A stretch of DNA of 52,092 bases from Metabacillus arenae. Its GTDB lineage: Bacteria; Bacillota; Bacilli; Bacillales; Bacillaceae. The stretch lies in assembly GCF_014773385.1 (NCBI RefSeq), contig NZ_JACXAI010000041.1, positions 1 through 52,092 on the forward strand. Reading direction: 5' to 3'. The stretch's first letter is position 1; every line of letters starts with the position of its first letter. Of this stretch, positions 25,561-34,274 are shown in pieces. Under the pieces are notes generated by a model. The model was not told the origin of the DNA, ran no database searches, and was given only the letters and a program-made list of their open reading frames with translations. The translations under genes and the position numbers were made by a program.

Positions 25561-26493
25561 TCAGATGCCTTCAAAATAATAAGGAAGTTTTGGGAATAAG
25601 GCACTCGTTTTACTGCCAACATACAGCTTTATCCCTTGTGGTTTTAGAATATTTTCATTAATTGAGTAGATAATATCTTCCATTGGGACATTGCCATTCG
25701 TTTTTTGATTGGTCGGATGCTTTCCTTCAACATCTTTATAGTTTGTTGGAATATCGTACTCTTCTTTATATTTATCTAAATCGTAAAAGTACTTACTATC
25801 ATTTAAATCAATTCCACAAAGGACAATTTTTTTATACTTCAGCTGTTCAGCTAAAAAAATTAAATAGCTTAAAGTTCCGCTTTTTTTAAGGATCGCATTT
25901 AACCCGTTTTTATTGATATTCCCCATAAATCGGTGTCCTTGAATAAAAAAATCCTTAAGATTCTCTTCATCACAGCCAACAGTCAACTCTGTTGATAAAT
26001 AAACATCCTTTTTTAGCTCAGACGGAATTTGATCTACAGACAGTCCTTTGTATTCTACATCCTTTACAATAATTGGCACGTTTTGAAAATGATGCTTTTT
26101 CATATTGAGAAGATTATAAAAAATTTGATTTCTGTCCTTGTTGAGATTCTCTTCATAAACATAGAAGCTGGGAATAAATTCATGTATCAGCCAAAAATTA
26201 AAACCGACACTATGGTGATTTGAAATTAACTCCCACTGCCTTTCAGTATATAAATTCACAGAAGACCCGCTTCCAAGAATAAAAAGAACATCTTCTTTTT
26301 CATCCTTAACTGGAAATGAATTGATTTTATTAAAACCATATCTTTTTTGAAAAAAATTTACTGTTATTGAATTGGCAATATACATAGCCATAAAGCTTAA
26401 TGATAAAAAATACTTTTTAGGCACTGCCTTTTGAAGTATGTTATATATGTGTTTTAATACGCCGCGAATGATTCTGTATAACTTTTTTCCCAT
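25561..26493 (-). CDS. Putative GT42-like sialyltransferase
   Basis: The 310-residue protein has a basic, hydrophobic N-terminus (about 1-50) that may bind the membrane. A domain laid out as in the Campylobacter CstI/CstII enzymes follows. A glycine-rich ILGSGSS loop (72-78) is followed by a V-G-F-N-F strand. A GTLSYLIFLAEQL helix leads to the strand IVLCGIDL (223-230). A histidine (H259, in GKHPTNQKT) sits where CstII has its catalytic histidine, and a closing strand GIKLYVGSKTSAL follows. The same fold occurs in DUF115/MptE-like proteins, so the family call is tentative. Being first in an operon with neuBCA supports use of a CMP-nonulosonic acid. Confidence 0.55.
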   Translation of the reverse strand: MGKKLYRIIRGVLKHIYNILQKAVPKKYFLSLSFMAMYIANSITVNFFQKRYGFNKINSFPVKDEKEDVLFILGSGSSVNLYTERQWELISNHHSVGFNFWLIHEFIPSFYVYEENLNKDRNQIFYNLLNMKKHHFQNVPIIVKDVEYKGLSVDQIPSELKKDVYLSTELTVGCDEENLKDFFIQGHRFMGNINKNGLNAILKKSGTLSYLIFLAEQLKYKKIVLCGIDLNDSKYFYDLDKYKEEYDIPTNYKDVEGKHPTNQKTNGNVPMEDIIYSINENILKPQGIKLYVGSKTSALFPKLPYYFEGI

Positions 26494-26535
26494 AAAATAA
26501 CCCCAAACTAGTTGATTAAAGGCTTAACTTTAATA

Positions 26536-26564
26536 ATTCTATATGATACATCATTTTAATACAA
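26536..26564 (-). promoter_or_regulatory. Promoter of the capsule (neu) operon
   Basis: On the minus strand a -35 TTGTAT (26559-26564) is separated by 17 bases from a -10 TAGAAT (26536-26541), about 40 bases before the ATG at 26493. The spacing fits sigma-A. It would drive the genes from 26493 down to the terminator at 17169. Confidence 0.6.
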
Positions 26565-26652
26565 GAATTTGTTAATGTTTTAATGGACCTGGAAAATCAT
26601 TTAACCATTTTGTAATCATTCTAATATATTTCAGGTGTTTTTTTCCAAATTA

Positions 26653-26675
26653 AAAAGGCAACCTAATGATCGCCT
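26653..26675 (-). terminator. Terminator after ugd
   Basis: On the minus strand, immediately after the TAG stop, GGCGA pairs with TTGCC (two weak pairs) and is followed by TTTTT. The stem is short, so efficiency is uncertain. Confidence 0.5.
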
Positions 26676-27993
26676 AGTTGGAATATTTCGCTATTACAGG
26701 TTCACGGCCTATTGAATAGTAGTTTAGGTTGAACTTTTCAGCTTCCATAAGTTGAAAGCAATTTCTTCCATCAAAAATAAATGGTTCCTTCATAAGATCT
26801 TTAAATTTTACAAGGGGATATTCCTTTATTTCATTCCACTCTGTTGCAATAAAGCATAGGTCAGCCTTTGTAATAGCTTCATCAATCGAAGTACAAAGCT
26901 TTATATTTTCTGGAAACAGCGCTTTTATCTTTCCGTTTACTACTGGATCAAAAGCAAAAACTTCTGCTTTTTCAGCTAGAAGCTGCTCAATCATGGAAAT
27001 AGAAGCTGCTTCCCTAATATCATCTGTGTTTGGCTTAAAAGAAAGACCTAAAATCGCAGCCTTCTTTCCTGCTAGAGGGCCTAAAACTTCCTTGGCTTTA
27101 TGGACAAGCCGGTTTCTTTGGACATTATTCACTTTAATAACCGACTCAAGCAGTTCAAATCTATGATGGACATCCCCAGCAATCTGGACTAATGCTTTCG
27201 TATCCTTCGGGAAACAAGAACCGCCGTAGCCAATACCTGCACTTAAAAACTGGCTGCCAATCCTACTGTCCTTTCCTATACCCTGTGCAACATCCTCTAT
27301 GTTCGCTCCAACCTTTTCGCAAATATTAGCAATCTCATTAATAAAACTTATTTTTGTCGCTAAAAATGCATTGGAGGCATATTTTATCATCTCTGCACTA
27401 CGTATATCTGTCTTTATAATTGGAAGATCAAATGGTTTATATAAATCTCCAATAATATTAGCCGATAACTCGTCTTCAGCTCCAATAATAATTCGATCCC
27501 CGTTAAAGGTATCGTAAATCGCAGATCCTTCTCTTAGAAATTCTGGATTAGAGACTATACTTACTTTTAATCTACCTGTTATCTTATTTTCAATCCATTT
27601 TTTAATTTTTTCATTCGTACCAACAGGTACGGTACTCTTTGTGACGACAATAACGTTTTTTCGGATACTTTGGCCTATTTCCTCTGCAGCTTCCTTAATA
27701 TATTGGAGATTAGCTGAACCGTCATCGCTTTCAGGTGTGCCCACAGAAATAAAGATGATTTCAGCAAATGAGTATGCTTGTTTTGAATTTGTAGTAAATC
27801 TAATAGCGCCTTTAGCAAGATTATGTTTAATTAACTCTGTAATTCCGGGTTCATAGATTGGTGATTCACCCTTATTTAAATCACTGATTTTTTTATGATC
27901 AGTATCTACGCAAGTGATCTCATGACCTATTTCCGCTAAACAAACACCCGTTACTAATCCTACATAACCAATCCCCGCTATTGTAACCTTCAA
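26674..27993 (-). CDS. ugd: UDP-glucose 6-dehydrogenase
   Basis: The 439-residue protein has GIGYVGLVTGVCLAEIGH (7-24) as its NAD-binding motif. The catalytic cysteine is in GYGGSCFPKDTKAL, the form typical of UDP-glucose dehydrogenases (Ugd/TuaD/YwqF) rather than UDP-HexNAc dehydrogenases. The C-terminal UDP-binding domain starts with ILGLSFKPNTDDIREA. It starts with TTG behind GGGGG. It oxidises UDP-glucose to UDP-glucuronate. It follows gtaB by 25 bases, so UDP-glucose production and its oxidation are co-expressed. UDP-GlcA would provide an acidic residue to one of the polymers. Confidence 0.93.
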   Translation of the reverse strand: MKVTIAGIGYVGLVTGVCLAEIGHEITCVDTDHKKISDLNKGESPIYEPGITELIKHNLAKGAIRFTTNSKQAYSFAEIIFISVGTPESDDGSANLQYIKEAAEEIGQSIRKNVIVVTKSTVPVGTNEKIKKWIENKITGRLKVSIVSNPEFLREGSAIYDTFNGDRIIIGAEDELSANIIGDLYKPFDLPIIKTDIRSAEMIKYASNAFLATKISFINEIANICEKVGANIEDVAQGIGKDSRIGSQFLSAGIGYGGSCFPKDTKALVQIAGDVHHRFELLESVIKVNNVQRNRLVHKAKEVLGPLAGKKAAILGLSFKPNTDDIREAASISMIEQLLAEKAEVFAFDPVVNGKIKALFPENIKLCTSIDEAITKADLCFIATEWNEIKEYPLVKFKDLMKEPFIFDGRNCFQLMEAEKFNLNYYSIGREPVIAKYSN

Positions 27994-28018
27994 GCTAATC
28001 CCCCATTTACCAGGTTTT

Positions 28019-28900
28019 CTATATCTCTTCCCTTTTTATAACATCTTCGAGGTATTGCATGATATCCTCTTTTAGATCTTCGCGCTGAAGACCTATATCA
28101 ACTGTTGCTTTTATAAAACCTAGTTTATCTCCGACGTCAAATCTTTTCCCTTCAAAGTGAAAGGCCAGCAAGGTTTCTTTCATAGATAAAACTTTAAGTG
28201 CATCCGTTAACTGAATCTCTCCTCCAGCCCCGGGATTTACTTCCCCTAGAATATCTAAAATATTTGGTGATAAAATGTATCTCCCCATAATTGCACTATT
28301 GGAAGGAGCATGATCTCTGCTTGGCTTTTCGACTAAATCAATTATTCGGTATACATTATCAACAATTTTCTTACTTTCGTAACTTACAATACCGTATTTA
28401 GAAACATCCTCTTTCGGGATCACTTGTACCCCAATCACAGATTGTTTAAATTCGTCATATATGGAGATGAGCTGTTTTAGACATGGAGTTTGGGTTGACT
28501 GAACAATATCATCTCCAAGTAAGACAGCAAATGGTTCATTTCCTATAAATCTTCTGGCACAATAAATCGCGTCTCCCAAGCCGCGAGGTTCTTTTTGCCG
28601 TATATAATGGATATTGGCCAAAGTGGAGATTTTCTGAACTTGTTCTAACAAAACCCACTTTTCTTTTTTAGCTAATGTTTCTTCTAATTCATAGGATTTA
28701 TCGAAATGATCTTCAATCGCTCTTTTCCCGCGGCCTGTCACAATTAAAATATCCTCTATCCCCGATGCAACAGCTTCTTCAACAATATACTGAATAGTTG
28801 GCTTATCTACGATTGGAAGCATTTCTTTTGGTTGCGCTTTTGTGGCAGGCAGAAATCTTGTCCCTAATCCTGCTGCCGGAATAATTGCTTTCTTGACCAT
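28019..28900 (-). CDS. gtaB: UTP-glucose-1-phosphate uridylyltransferase
   Basis: The 293-residue nucleotidyltransferase carries IPAAGLGTRFLPATKAQPKEM (in two stretches, 7-27), the GalU/GtaB signature with the catalytic lysine. It also has VEKP near residue 190 and the GEIQLTDAL segment near 228, both conserved in bacterial UDP-glucose pyrophosphorylases. It makes UDP-glucose from glucose-1-P and UTP. AGGAGG stands 7 bases before the ATG. The gene heads the gtaB-ugd pair at the upstream edge of the polysaccharide locus. Confidence 0.94.
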   Translation of the reverse strand: MVKKAIIPAAGLGTRFLPATKAQPKEMLPIVDKPTIQYIVEEAVASGIEDILIVTGRGKRAIEDHFDKSYELEETLAKKEKWVLLEQVQKISTLANIHYIRQKEPRGLGDAIYCARRFIGNEPFAVLLGDDIVQSTQTPCLKQLISIYDEFKQSVIGVQVIPKEDVSKYGIVSYESKKIVDNVYRIIDLVEKPSRDHAPSNSAIMGRYILSPNILDILGEVNPGAGGEIQLTDALKVLSMKETLLAFHFEGKRFDVGDKLGFIKATVDIGLQREDLKEDIMQYLEDVIKREEI

Positions 28901-29150
28901 GTGATTACCTCCTATACTTTCTTTAATAATAGCTTATATATAGTCATATCGATATTTACAAGACGTTAATTTTATGTAAAAGATTTAATAAGGCTTACAT
29001 TTATATTCTATTTAGATTATTCATTTCCTTGACCAATAATGTTTATTTTTAAGAAGTTTGAAAAAAATTTTCAAGCGGCGTCTAAATTGGTACTTACTCT
29101 TCTTTCTTCTTATCTATTTATCTTTATATGCAGAGAAGGGTGCAATAGGT

Positions 29151-29295
29151 GAAGAACGCAAATCCTTCGGGCGATAAGTATTCGGGCGAGCCGGCTGGAA
29201 AGTTGTTCTTTAACCCTTTTTGACGGATTGGCTTATGACCTATGGGCCGATGACGCCTGAAGCTGGACAATGATAACTAACTTTGCGTTAATACA
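29151..29295. repeat. Dispersed intergenic repeat, copy B
   Basis: It aligns along its whole length with copy D (45662-45830). Shared blocks are TCCTTC-GGCGA, GGCGAGCC, GTTGTTCTTTAACC, GGATTG, GACCTA-GGGCCGATG, TGGACAA and GCGTTAATAC. Lengths between blocks are conserved to within a few bases, so this is a real family and not chance similarity. Confidence 0.8.
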
Positions 29296-29315
29296 GGAAT
29301 GCTTTCTGAAACCAT

Positions 29316-29345
29316 AAAAAACAGCTAAGTGATTTCACTTAGCTG
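29316..29345 (-). terminator. Terminator of the glucosaminidase gene
   Basis: CAGCTAAGTG (29322-29331) pairs perfectly with CACTTAGCTG (29336-29345) around four bases. On the minus strand it is followed by TTTTTT. It is a classical intrinsic terminator 11 bases after the stop. Confidence 0.9.
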
Positions 29346-29355
29346 CAGGCTTTCT

Positions 29356-32300
29356 TTATAAATATTTAGGTAAATCATAGTGTAAAGAATAGTTACCTAG
29401 TAATTGATATAGATTATAAATAGAACTTACTTGCTTGTACGCCCATCCTACATCTGTTGCGTATTGGTGAGCTGCAACAGGATCCCATCTCATTTTATAA
29501 AGCGTGTCTTGCTTGAAAGTATCATTATTAATATAGTTATTATTTATATTCTTCGCTCCGCCAATAATCGCTGATTCAGGGGTAAACCACCCTTGCGCAA
29601 ATGCGGTTAGAGAACCGCATTCTAGTGGACAGGAATCATAAGCTCCATAACCGTACATGTTATAAACTTTTTTACCATTTACTCTAACTCCATTAGCTAA
29701 TTTTGAAGTTCCATTTCCAGTCTCTAATAGCGCATGAGAAATTAAGTAAATTTCGTTTATGTTGTACTCTTTAGAGGCATTTATAAAAGCTTGGCCTTTC
29801 CCCTCTAATATTCCTTTGCCTTTGAGAATTTTATCATTTATTTCTTTTGCCGTTAAATTAGCTGATTCAGACAGTTTAAGGAATTGAAATGATTCTTTTG
29901 ATCCTAACTCAAAGTTTTCCGGGTTAAGATAATACTCTACATCTGATTTTAGGGCATCCTGCCAAGTGAATTTGATTTCAACCCAATCTCCAACTTGGCC
30001 GATAACCATTACTGTATTACCATTATGAAGCTGCTGAAGTACATTGGTATTATCAACCATTGATGGAGTGGACCTTATATTAACATTAGATCCGATTATG
30101 GAACCAGTTGCTTTACTAACATAATCTTTATGAACATACCTTAATTCATTACGGTACTTGTCAGTCTGAGGCGGAGGATTAAGCATCATTTGAAAGTCGG
30201 CCATATTACTCAAGGTTCTTCCGTAGTCGGTGTATGACACTTTATTTCCTTGTCTTATGACTGTTGATTTTACATCCCATCCATAAAGATATTTGATCCG
30301 CTCCATGGAGTTATTAACCCTATTTTGTCCGGTAAAATAGCTAATGGAAAGTTGATAATAATGCTCCAACTCCACTTCATTTGTTTTACGAGAGGTTGCA
30401 GGGAGTCCCTTTTGATCAAAAAATCCAAGACCTTTATTTGTTAAGGAAGAACCAAGTATTGGGTAAGAGATAATAGTAAATTGATCATACCCTTTTTCAC
30501 CGGTTTCCTTTGAAATAGCATAATATTTCCGATCTTTAAAGTACTTCAAAATTCGATCTCTTTCTGTATCCCCTAAAACTGGATCTGTTACGATATCATA
30601 ACGACCACCACCTTTTTTTCCGGTAGTCTTATATCTAACAAAATACTTTTTATCAGAAAAATATTTTACTAGTTTGTCCCTGGCTGTTACTCCTAAAATC
30701 GGTTCTGTTTCAATGTCGTAGCGACCCCCGTCTTTTTTCCCTGTTGCTTGGTATTTGACATAATAACGGTTGTCCTTAAAGTATTTAACAGCTCGATCTC
30801 TCTTGGCTTCACCAAGAAGTGGATCTGTCACAATATCGTATCGTCCTTCCACTTTTCCTGCTTCTTTAGATACTACAAAGTGGTTTCGATCTTTAAAAAA
30901 CTTTACAGCTTTATCTCTTTTGTTTGGACCAAGGATTTTTTCTGTCACAATATCAAATCTTGTATATCCTGTTTCTCCAGTACTTTCATATCTAGAGAAA
31001 TATTTTTGAGATTTAAAATAATCCATCACTTTGTTTCTTTCAGATGCTCCTAAAACTGGATCTGTCACAATATCGTATCGATTGTAAGCTTTTTGTCCAG
31101 TTTTTTCATATCTCGCATAAAAATTCCGATCTGAGAAAAACTTTAAGACTTTCTCCCTTTCAGATGTTCCGAGAATCGGATTAGTAACTATATCAAAACG
31201 AGTTTGTTTTGTTTTTCCAGTTTCTTCAGATTTAGCAATAATTTTGCGATCTGAAAAATAGTTGATAGCTTTTTCTCTTTCAGCTTCCCCTAACACAGGC
31301 CCAGTTACAATTTCGTATTGGGAGTATTCTCGCGATGACGTTTCTTGTGAATTTACTTTCAGAGACTTATTTGTATAAAACTCTACTACTTTATCAGTCT
31401 CTTTATCTCCTAAAACTGTAGACCGGATCTGAAAATAATGATCAGGCATTTTTTGATAGGAGGCTTTTACTCCTGTATCACCTTCGAGCTGGTCGATCAA
31501 TTTTTTGACTTCCGCTTCTTTTTCATGTCCATTTGAAACTACATGATGATAGGTTTGAATTGAGCCGGAACCTTTGGCTTCAGCCTCTATTCCTGTAGAC
31601 TTTTCGAAGTTGGTAATGATTTCATTTGCTTTTTCTTTTCCTTCTACAGGCTCAGCCAATATGTAATAGTACTTTTCAGGAGAACCAATTGGCTTGGCAG
31701 CAGCTTTTACTCCTGCAGCCGCTTCTAGTTCTTTGATAACTTGATTTACTTTAGCCTCACTAGTATATGATCCTGACAGAATACGATAATAATCAGCTTG
31801 GGATCCTATAGGTTTGGATACAGCGTTTACTCCGGTTTTACTTTTTAGACCTCTTATTACTTCTTTAACTTTATTTTCACCTATGTAAGCACCTGAAAGT
31901 ATTTTATAGTAATTATCTTTTCTTAAAGGTTTTTTAGCAGCCTCGATACCTGTTACATTTGTAAACTGCTTTATTAACTGATCAACATTTTTTGACCCGT
32001 TAAACCCACCTGATGCCACCTGGTAGTATGTTCCCCTTGGTCTTATCACTTTTGGTTCTGCTTTAAGGCCGGTTTTTCGTTCAAAATCTTTTATTATCCG
32101 ATTTGTGTTGGCTTCCCCATTAAAACCTCCTGATAACACTTGATAGAAGTCTTCAGGGTGCTTAATTACTTTTGCCGAGGATTCAATTCCAGTATCTGTC
32201 TCAAATTGCCGGATCTTATTATTGACATTTTCTAAGCCATTAAAGCTACCCGATAAAATTCTGTAAAAGTCTTCCGATTGCTTTATTATTTTGGGCTCAG

Positions 32301-32730
32301 CATTTACACCAGTATCTTTTTCAAACTGTTGGATAATTTTCTCTGTATTTTGCAGACCGTCATAACCGCCACTTAAAACCTCAAAGTATTTTTTTGGAGT
32401 ACCTGTAGGTTTTGAATAGGATTTTATACCTGTTGTTCTTTCAAGTTCTTGAATCACGTCATCAGTTTCTGTTTTATTGTATGTGTGGTTTGAAAGAACT
32501 TCAAAATAATTGACATAAGAAGCTTTTCTTTCGATAGTACTTGCCCAACCTGTGTCTTTTTTCAGCTGATTGGCAGCTTTATTAGCCTCAGCATGTCCCA
32601 AGAAGTCCCCTGTCTCAATCTTATACCTTGTATTATCAGGTAAGGAAAGAGCAGGCATGGTTGGAATGAACAATGATAAACTTAAGAGAGATACCAATGG
32701 AATAGTAACTAGTTTAGAAGATTTCTTCAA
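29356..32730 (-). CDS. Secreted N-acetylglucosaminidase with about 20 SPOR-like repeats and SH3 domain
   Basis: I set the start at TTG 32730, which has GGAGG 8 bases upstream and gives the signal peptide MKKSSKLVTIPLVSLLSLSL, cleaved before about residue 34. An ATG 42 codons earlier overlaps the promoter. The mature protein has eleven SPOR-like units of the form YYxILSGxxxGxxN...TGIxA. About eight more of the form RYDIVTDPVLGxxxRD...YF follow, and one last unit YYQLSISYFTGQNR. Then comes an SH3b domain (SNVNIRSTPSM...VGDWVEIKF) and a GH73-type glucosaminidase domain with the catalytic glutamate in HALLETGNGTS. It should bind and cleave peptidoglycan outside the cell. The number of repeats is exceptional. 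Confidence 0.88.
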   Translation of the reverse strand: MKKSSKLVTIPLVSLLSLSLFIPTMPALSLPDNTRYKIETGDFLGHAEANKAANQLKKDTGWASTIERKASYVNYFEVLSNHTYNKTETDDVIQELERTTGIKSYSKPTGTPKKYFEVLSGGYDGLQNTEKIIQQFEKDTGVNAEPKIIKQSEDFYRILSGSFNGLENVNNKIRQFETDTGIESSAKVIKHPEDFYQVLSGGFNGEANTNRIIKDFERKTGLKAEPKVIRPRGTYYQVASGGFNGSKNVDQLIKQFTNVTGIEAAKKPLRKDNYYKILSGAYIGENKVKEVIRGLKSKTGVNAVSKPIGSQADYYRILSGSYTSEAKVNQVIKELEAAAGVKAAAKPIGSPEKYYYILAEPVEGKEKANEIITNFEKSTGIEAEAKGSGSIQTYHHVVSNGHEKEAEVKKLIDQLEGDTGVKASYQKMPDHYFQIRSTVLGDKETDKVVEFYTNKSLKVNSQETSSREYSQYEIVTGPVLGEAEREKAINYFSDRKIIAKSEETGKTKQTRFDIVTNPILGTSEREKVLKFFSDRNFYARYEKTGQKAYNRYDIVTDPVLGASERNKVMDYFKSQKYFSRYESTGETGYTRFDIVTEKILGPNKRDKAVKFFKDRNHFVVSKEAGKVEGRYDIVTDPLLGEAKRDRAVKYFKDNRYYVKYQATGKKDGGRYDIETEPILGVTARDKLVKYFSDKKYFVRYKTTGKKGGGRYDIVTDPVLGDTERDRILKYFKDRKYYAISKETGEKGYDQFTIISYPILGSSLTNKGLGFFDQKGLPATSRKTNEVELEHYYQLSISYFTGQNRVNNSMERIKYLYGWDVKSTVIRQGNKVSYTDYGRTLSNMADFQMMLNPPPQTDKYRNELRYVHKDYVSKATGSIIGSNVNIRSTPSMVDNTNVLQQLHNGNTVMVIGQVGDWVEIKFTWQDALKSDVEYYLNPENFELGSKESFQFLKLSESANLTAKEINDKILKGKGILEGKGQAFINASKEYNINEIYLISHALLETGNGTSKLANGVRVNGKKVYNMYGYGAYDSCPLECGSLTAFAQGWFTPESAIIGGAKNINNNYINNDTFKQDTLYKMRWDPVAAHQYATDVGWAYKQVSSIYNLYQLLGNYSLHYDLPKYL

Positions 32731-32827
32731 AATATGTATCCTCCGCTTACGAAATTTGTCATTTTTTCGGTAAACACCCCCGTAAAATATGGTTGCATTT
32801 GAAATATATTGTAATATTTCATGTTTC

Positions 32828-32856
32828 ATGTTATCTTTGTCGAATCTTGTTGTCAA
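32828..32856 (-). promoter_or_regulatory. Sigma-A promoter of the glucosaminidase gene
   Basis: TTGACA (complement of 32851-32856), 17-base spacer, TAACAT (complement of 32828-32833) on the minus strand, about 98 bases ahead of the TTG start. This supports the downstream TTG start, because the longer open frame would begin inside the promoter. Confidence 0.75.
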
Positions 32857-32989
32857 TAAAACAAAGGATAATTTACCTAAGTATTATTTCCTAATAATGC
32901 TGTAATATTTTTTACAAAAAATTAATATTAATAGAAAGACAGAATAAAGATATAGAGTTTACAGAAATTTAAGGAATAGTCAAAAAGGA

Positions 32990-33018
32990 TTGATTTCTTT
33001 TTTTTGTAATTTTATAAT
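32990..33018 (+). promoter_or_regulatory. Sigma-A promoter of the LCP gene
   Basis: TTGATT (32990-32995), 17 bases mostly T, TATAAT (33013-33018). The start codon is 29 bases further on, with AAAGGTG as ribosome site. Confidence 0.8.
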
Positions 33019-33047
33019 CTATATAGACTAGTAAAAGGTGATGAAGC

Positions 33048-33998
33048 ATGCGAACTGAAAAGAAGCCTAAGAAGAGAAAAAAAGTTCTGACTATAATATT
33101 ATCTATTATTGCTGTTTTTATTGTTTCTACTGGAGGATATGCCTTCTACTTATGGAACAAAGCAACTTCTACAGTAGCTAATATTCAAGAAGATATCGGA
33201 CGAGAAAAGTCTGATAAAAGACAAAAAAAAGCAGAATTCAAAGAGAAGGATCCAATTTCTGTTTTATTAATGGGTGTAGATGAACGGAAAGGTGACCGCG
33301 GTCGTTCTGATTCTTTGATTTACATGACCGTAAATCCAAATACCAAGTCTATGAACATGGTTAGTATTCCGCGTGATACATACACAGAGATTATCGGCAA
33401 GGGGAGCATGGATAAAATCAACCATGCTTACGCATTTGGAGGAACAGAAATGGCCATTAACACTGTGGAACACTTTTTAGATGTCCCTGTCGATTATTTT
33501 GTTAAAGTAAATATGGAAAGTTTTAAAGACATTGTTGATTCTGTTGGTGGAGTAACGGTTAATAATGATCTTACATTTTCTTACGGGGGAGATGACTTCC
33601 CTAAAGGTGAAGTCACTTTAAACGGTGATGAGGCACTAAATTATACTCGCATGAGATATGAAGATCCAAGAGGAGACTTCGGAAGACAGCTAAGACAGCG
33701 TCAAATTATTCAAGCTGTTATAAATAAAGGGGCAAACATCTCTTCCATTACGAAATTCGGAGATATGTTTAAAGTGGTTGAAAACAACGTTACAACGAAT
33801 TTGTCATTTGATAATATGTGGGATATTCAATCAAATTACAAGGATGCAATTTCTAAGCTTGATCAGTATCAAATTAAGGGAAAAGGAACTAAGATTAACG
33901 GGATTTATTATTATGTACCTGATGAAACCCAGCAAACTGAGCTCTCGAACCAGTTAAAAGAACACTTAGAGCTGTCTTCTCATACAGCATCAAAATAA
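33048..33998 (+). CDS. LytR-CpsA-Psr family glycopolymer ligase
   Basis: The 316-residue protein has a basic cytoplasmic N-terminus, one membrane helix (about 12-32) and an external LCP domain. The domain shows VLLMGVDER, RGRSDSLIYMTVNP (conserved Arg/Asp binding the lipid pyrophosphate and metal), SIPRDTYTEI and MRYEDPRGDFGRQLRQRQII. LCP enzymes transfer polymers such as wall teichoic acid or capsule from undecaprenyl carriers to peptidoglycan. The length is that of TagU/LytR without extra domains. It is divergent from the glucosaminidase gene and close to the polysaccharide locus, so it may anchor the polymer made there. Which polymer cannot be told. Confidence 0.92.
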   Translation: MRTEKKPKKRKKVLTIILSIIAVFIVSTGGYAFYLWNKATSTVANIQEDIGREKSDKRQKKAEFKEKDPISVLLMGVDERKGDRGRSDSLIYMTVNPNTKSMNMVSIPRDTYTEIIGKGSMDKINHAYAFGGTEMAINTVEHFLDVPVDYFVKVNMESFKDIVDSVGGVTVNNDLTFSYGGDDFPKGEVTLNGDEALNYTRMRYEDPRGDFGRQLRQRQIIQAVINKGANISSITKFGDMFKVVENNVTTNLSFDNMWDIQSNYKDAISKLDQYQIKGKGTKINGIYYYVPDETQQTELSNQLKEHLELSSHTASK

Positions 33999-34046
33999 AA
34001 GGGGCTTTCCAATTAGTCGATTATTCGGCGATTGGAAGCCCCTTTA
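33997..34046 (+). terminator. Terminator of the LCP gene
   Basis: GGGGCTTTCCAAT (34001-34013) pairs with ATTGGAAGCCCC (34031-34042) with one unpaired T. An A run precedes and CTTTAC follows. It overlaps the stop codon end. Confidence 0.8.
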
Positions 34047-34232
34047 CATGTTTCAAAATGCTGATATATTAACATTTTATTTTCAATACTGATAAAAAAA
34101 GCAAGAATGCAACCCTTGCTCAATTATCTGCTACAAAATAGTTTATTAAGTGATCCGCCCAAATTTGATTTCCCTTGTCGCTCGGCTGGCTGCAAATTCC
34201 TCCTAATTTAGTAGAATTTTCTTTACTTTACC

Positions 34233-34272
34233 CTGTAAAAAAAGAAACCCTATAGAATAGTGTTTCTTTACA
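34233..34272 (-). terminator. Terminator of the 34275-34730 gene
   Basis: On the minus strand AAAGAAAC pairs with GTTTCTTT, with an inner ACTAT/ATAG pairing, and is followed by more T residues, directly after the stop codon. Confidence 0.65.
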
Positions 34273-34274
34273 GA

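Larger units (their letters stand above)
28901..29355. other. 455-base intergenic region
   Basis: No gene. It holds the gtaB promoter region (minus strand, about 28910-28970, AT-rich with a TTGTAA-17-TATAAG candidate), copy B of the dispersed repeat (29151-29295) and the terminator of the glucosaminidase gene (29316-29345). Confidence 0.6.
32731..33047. other. 317-base divergent promoter region
   Basis: This AT-rich spacer lies between the leftward glucosaminidase gene and the rightward LCP gene. It contains one good sigma-A promoter for each (described separately) and an untranslated leader of about 90 bases for the glucosaminidase. I see no riboswitch. Confidence 0.7.

Noticed and set aside
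30748-31053. Plus-strand open frames opposite the glucosaminidase repeats
   Set aside because: No ribosome sites, overlapping frames, and composition dictated by the coding strand.
29356-32730. Regularly repeated DNA resembling a repeat array
   Set aside because: The periodicity is about 120-130 bases and follows codons of the SPOR-like units in one long reading frame. There are no short identical repeats with unique spacers, so this is not CRISPR.
32731-32856. 42-residue N-terminal extension of the glucosaminidase
   Set aside because: It overlaps the sigma-A promoter and would place a charged stretch before the signal peptide; TTG 32730 with GGAGG is better.
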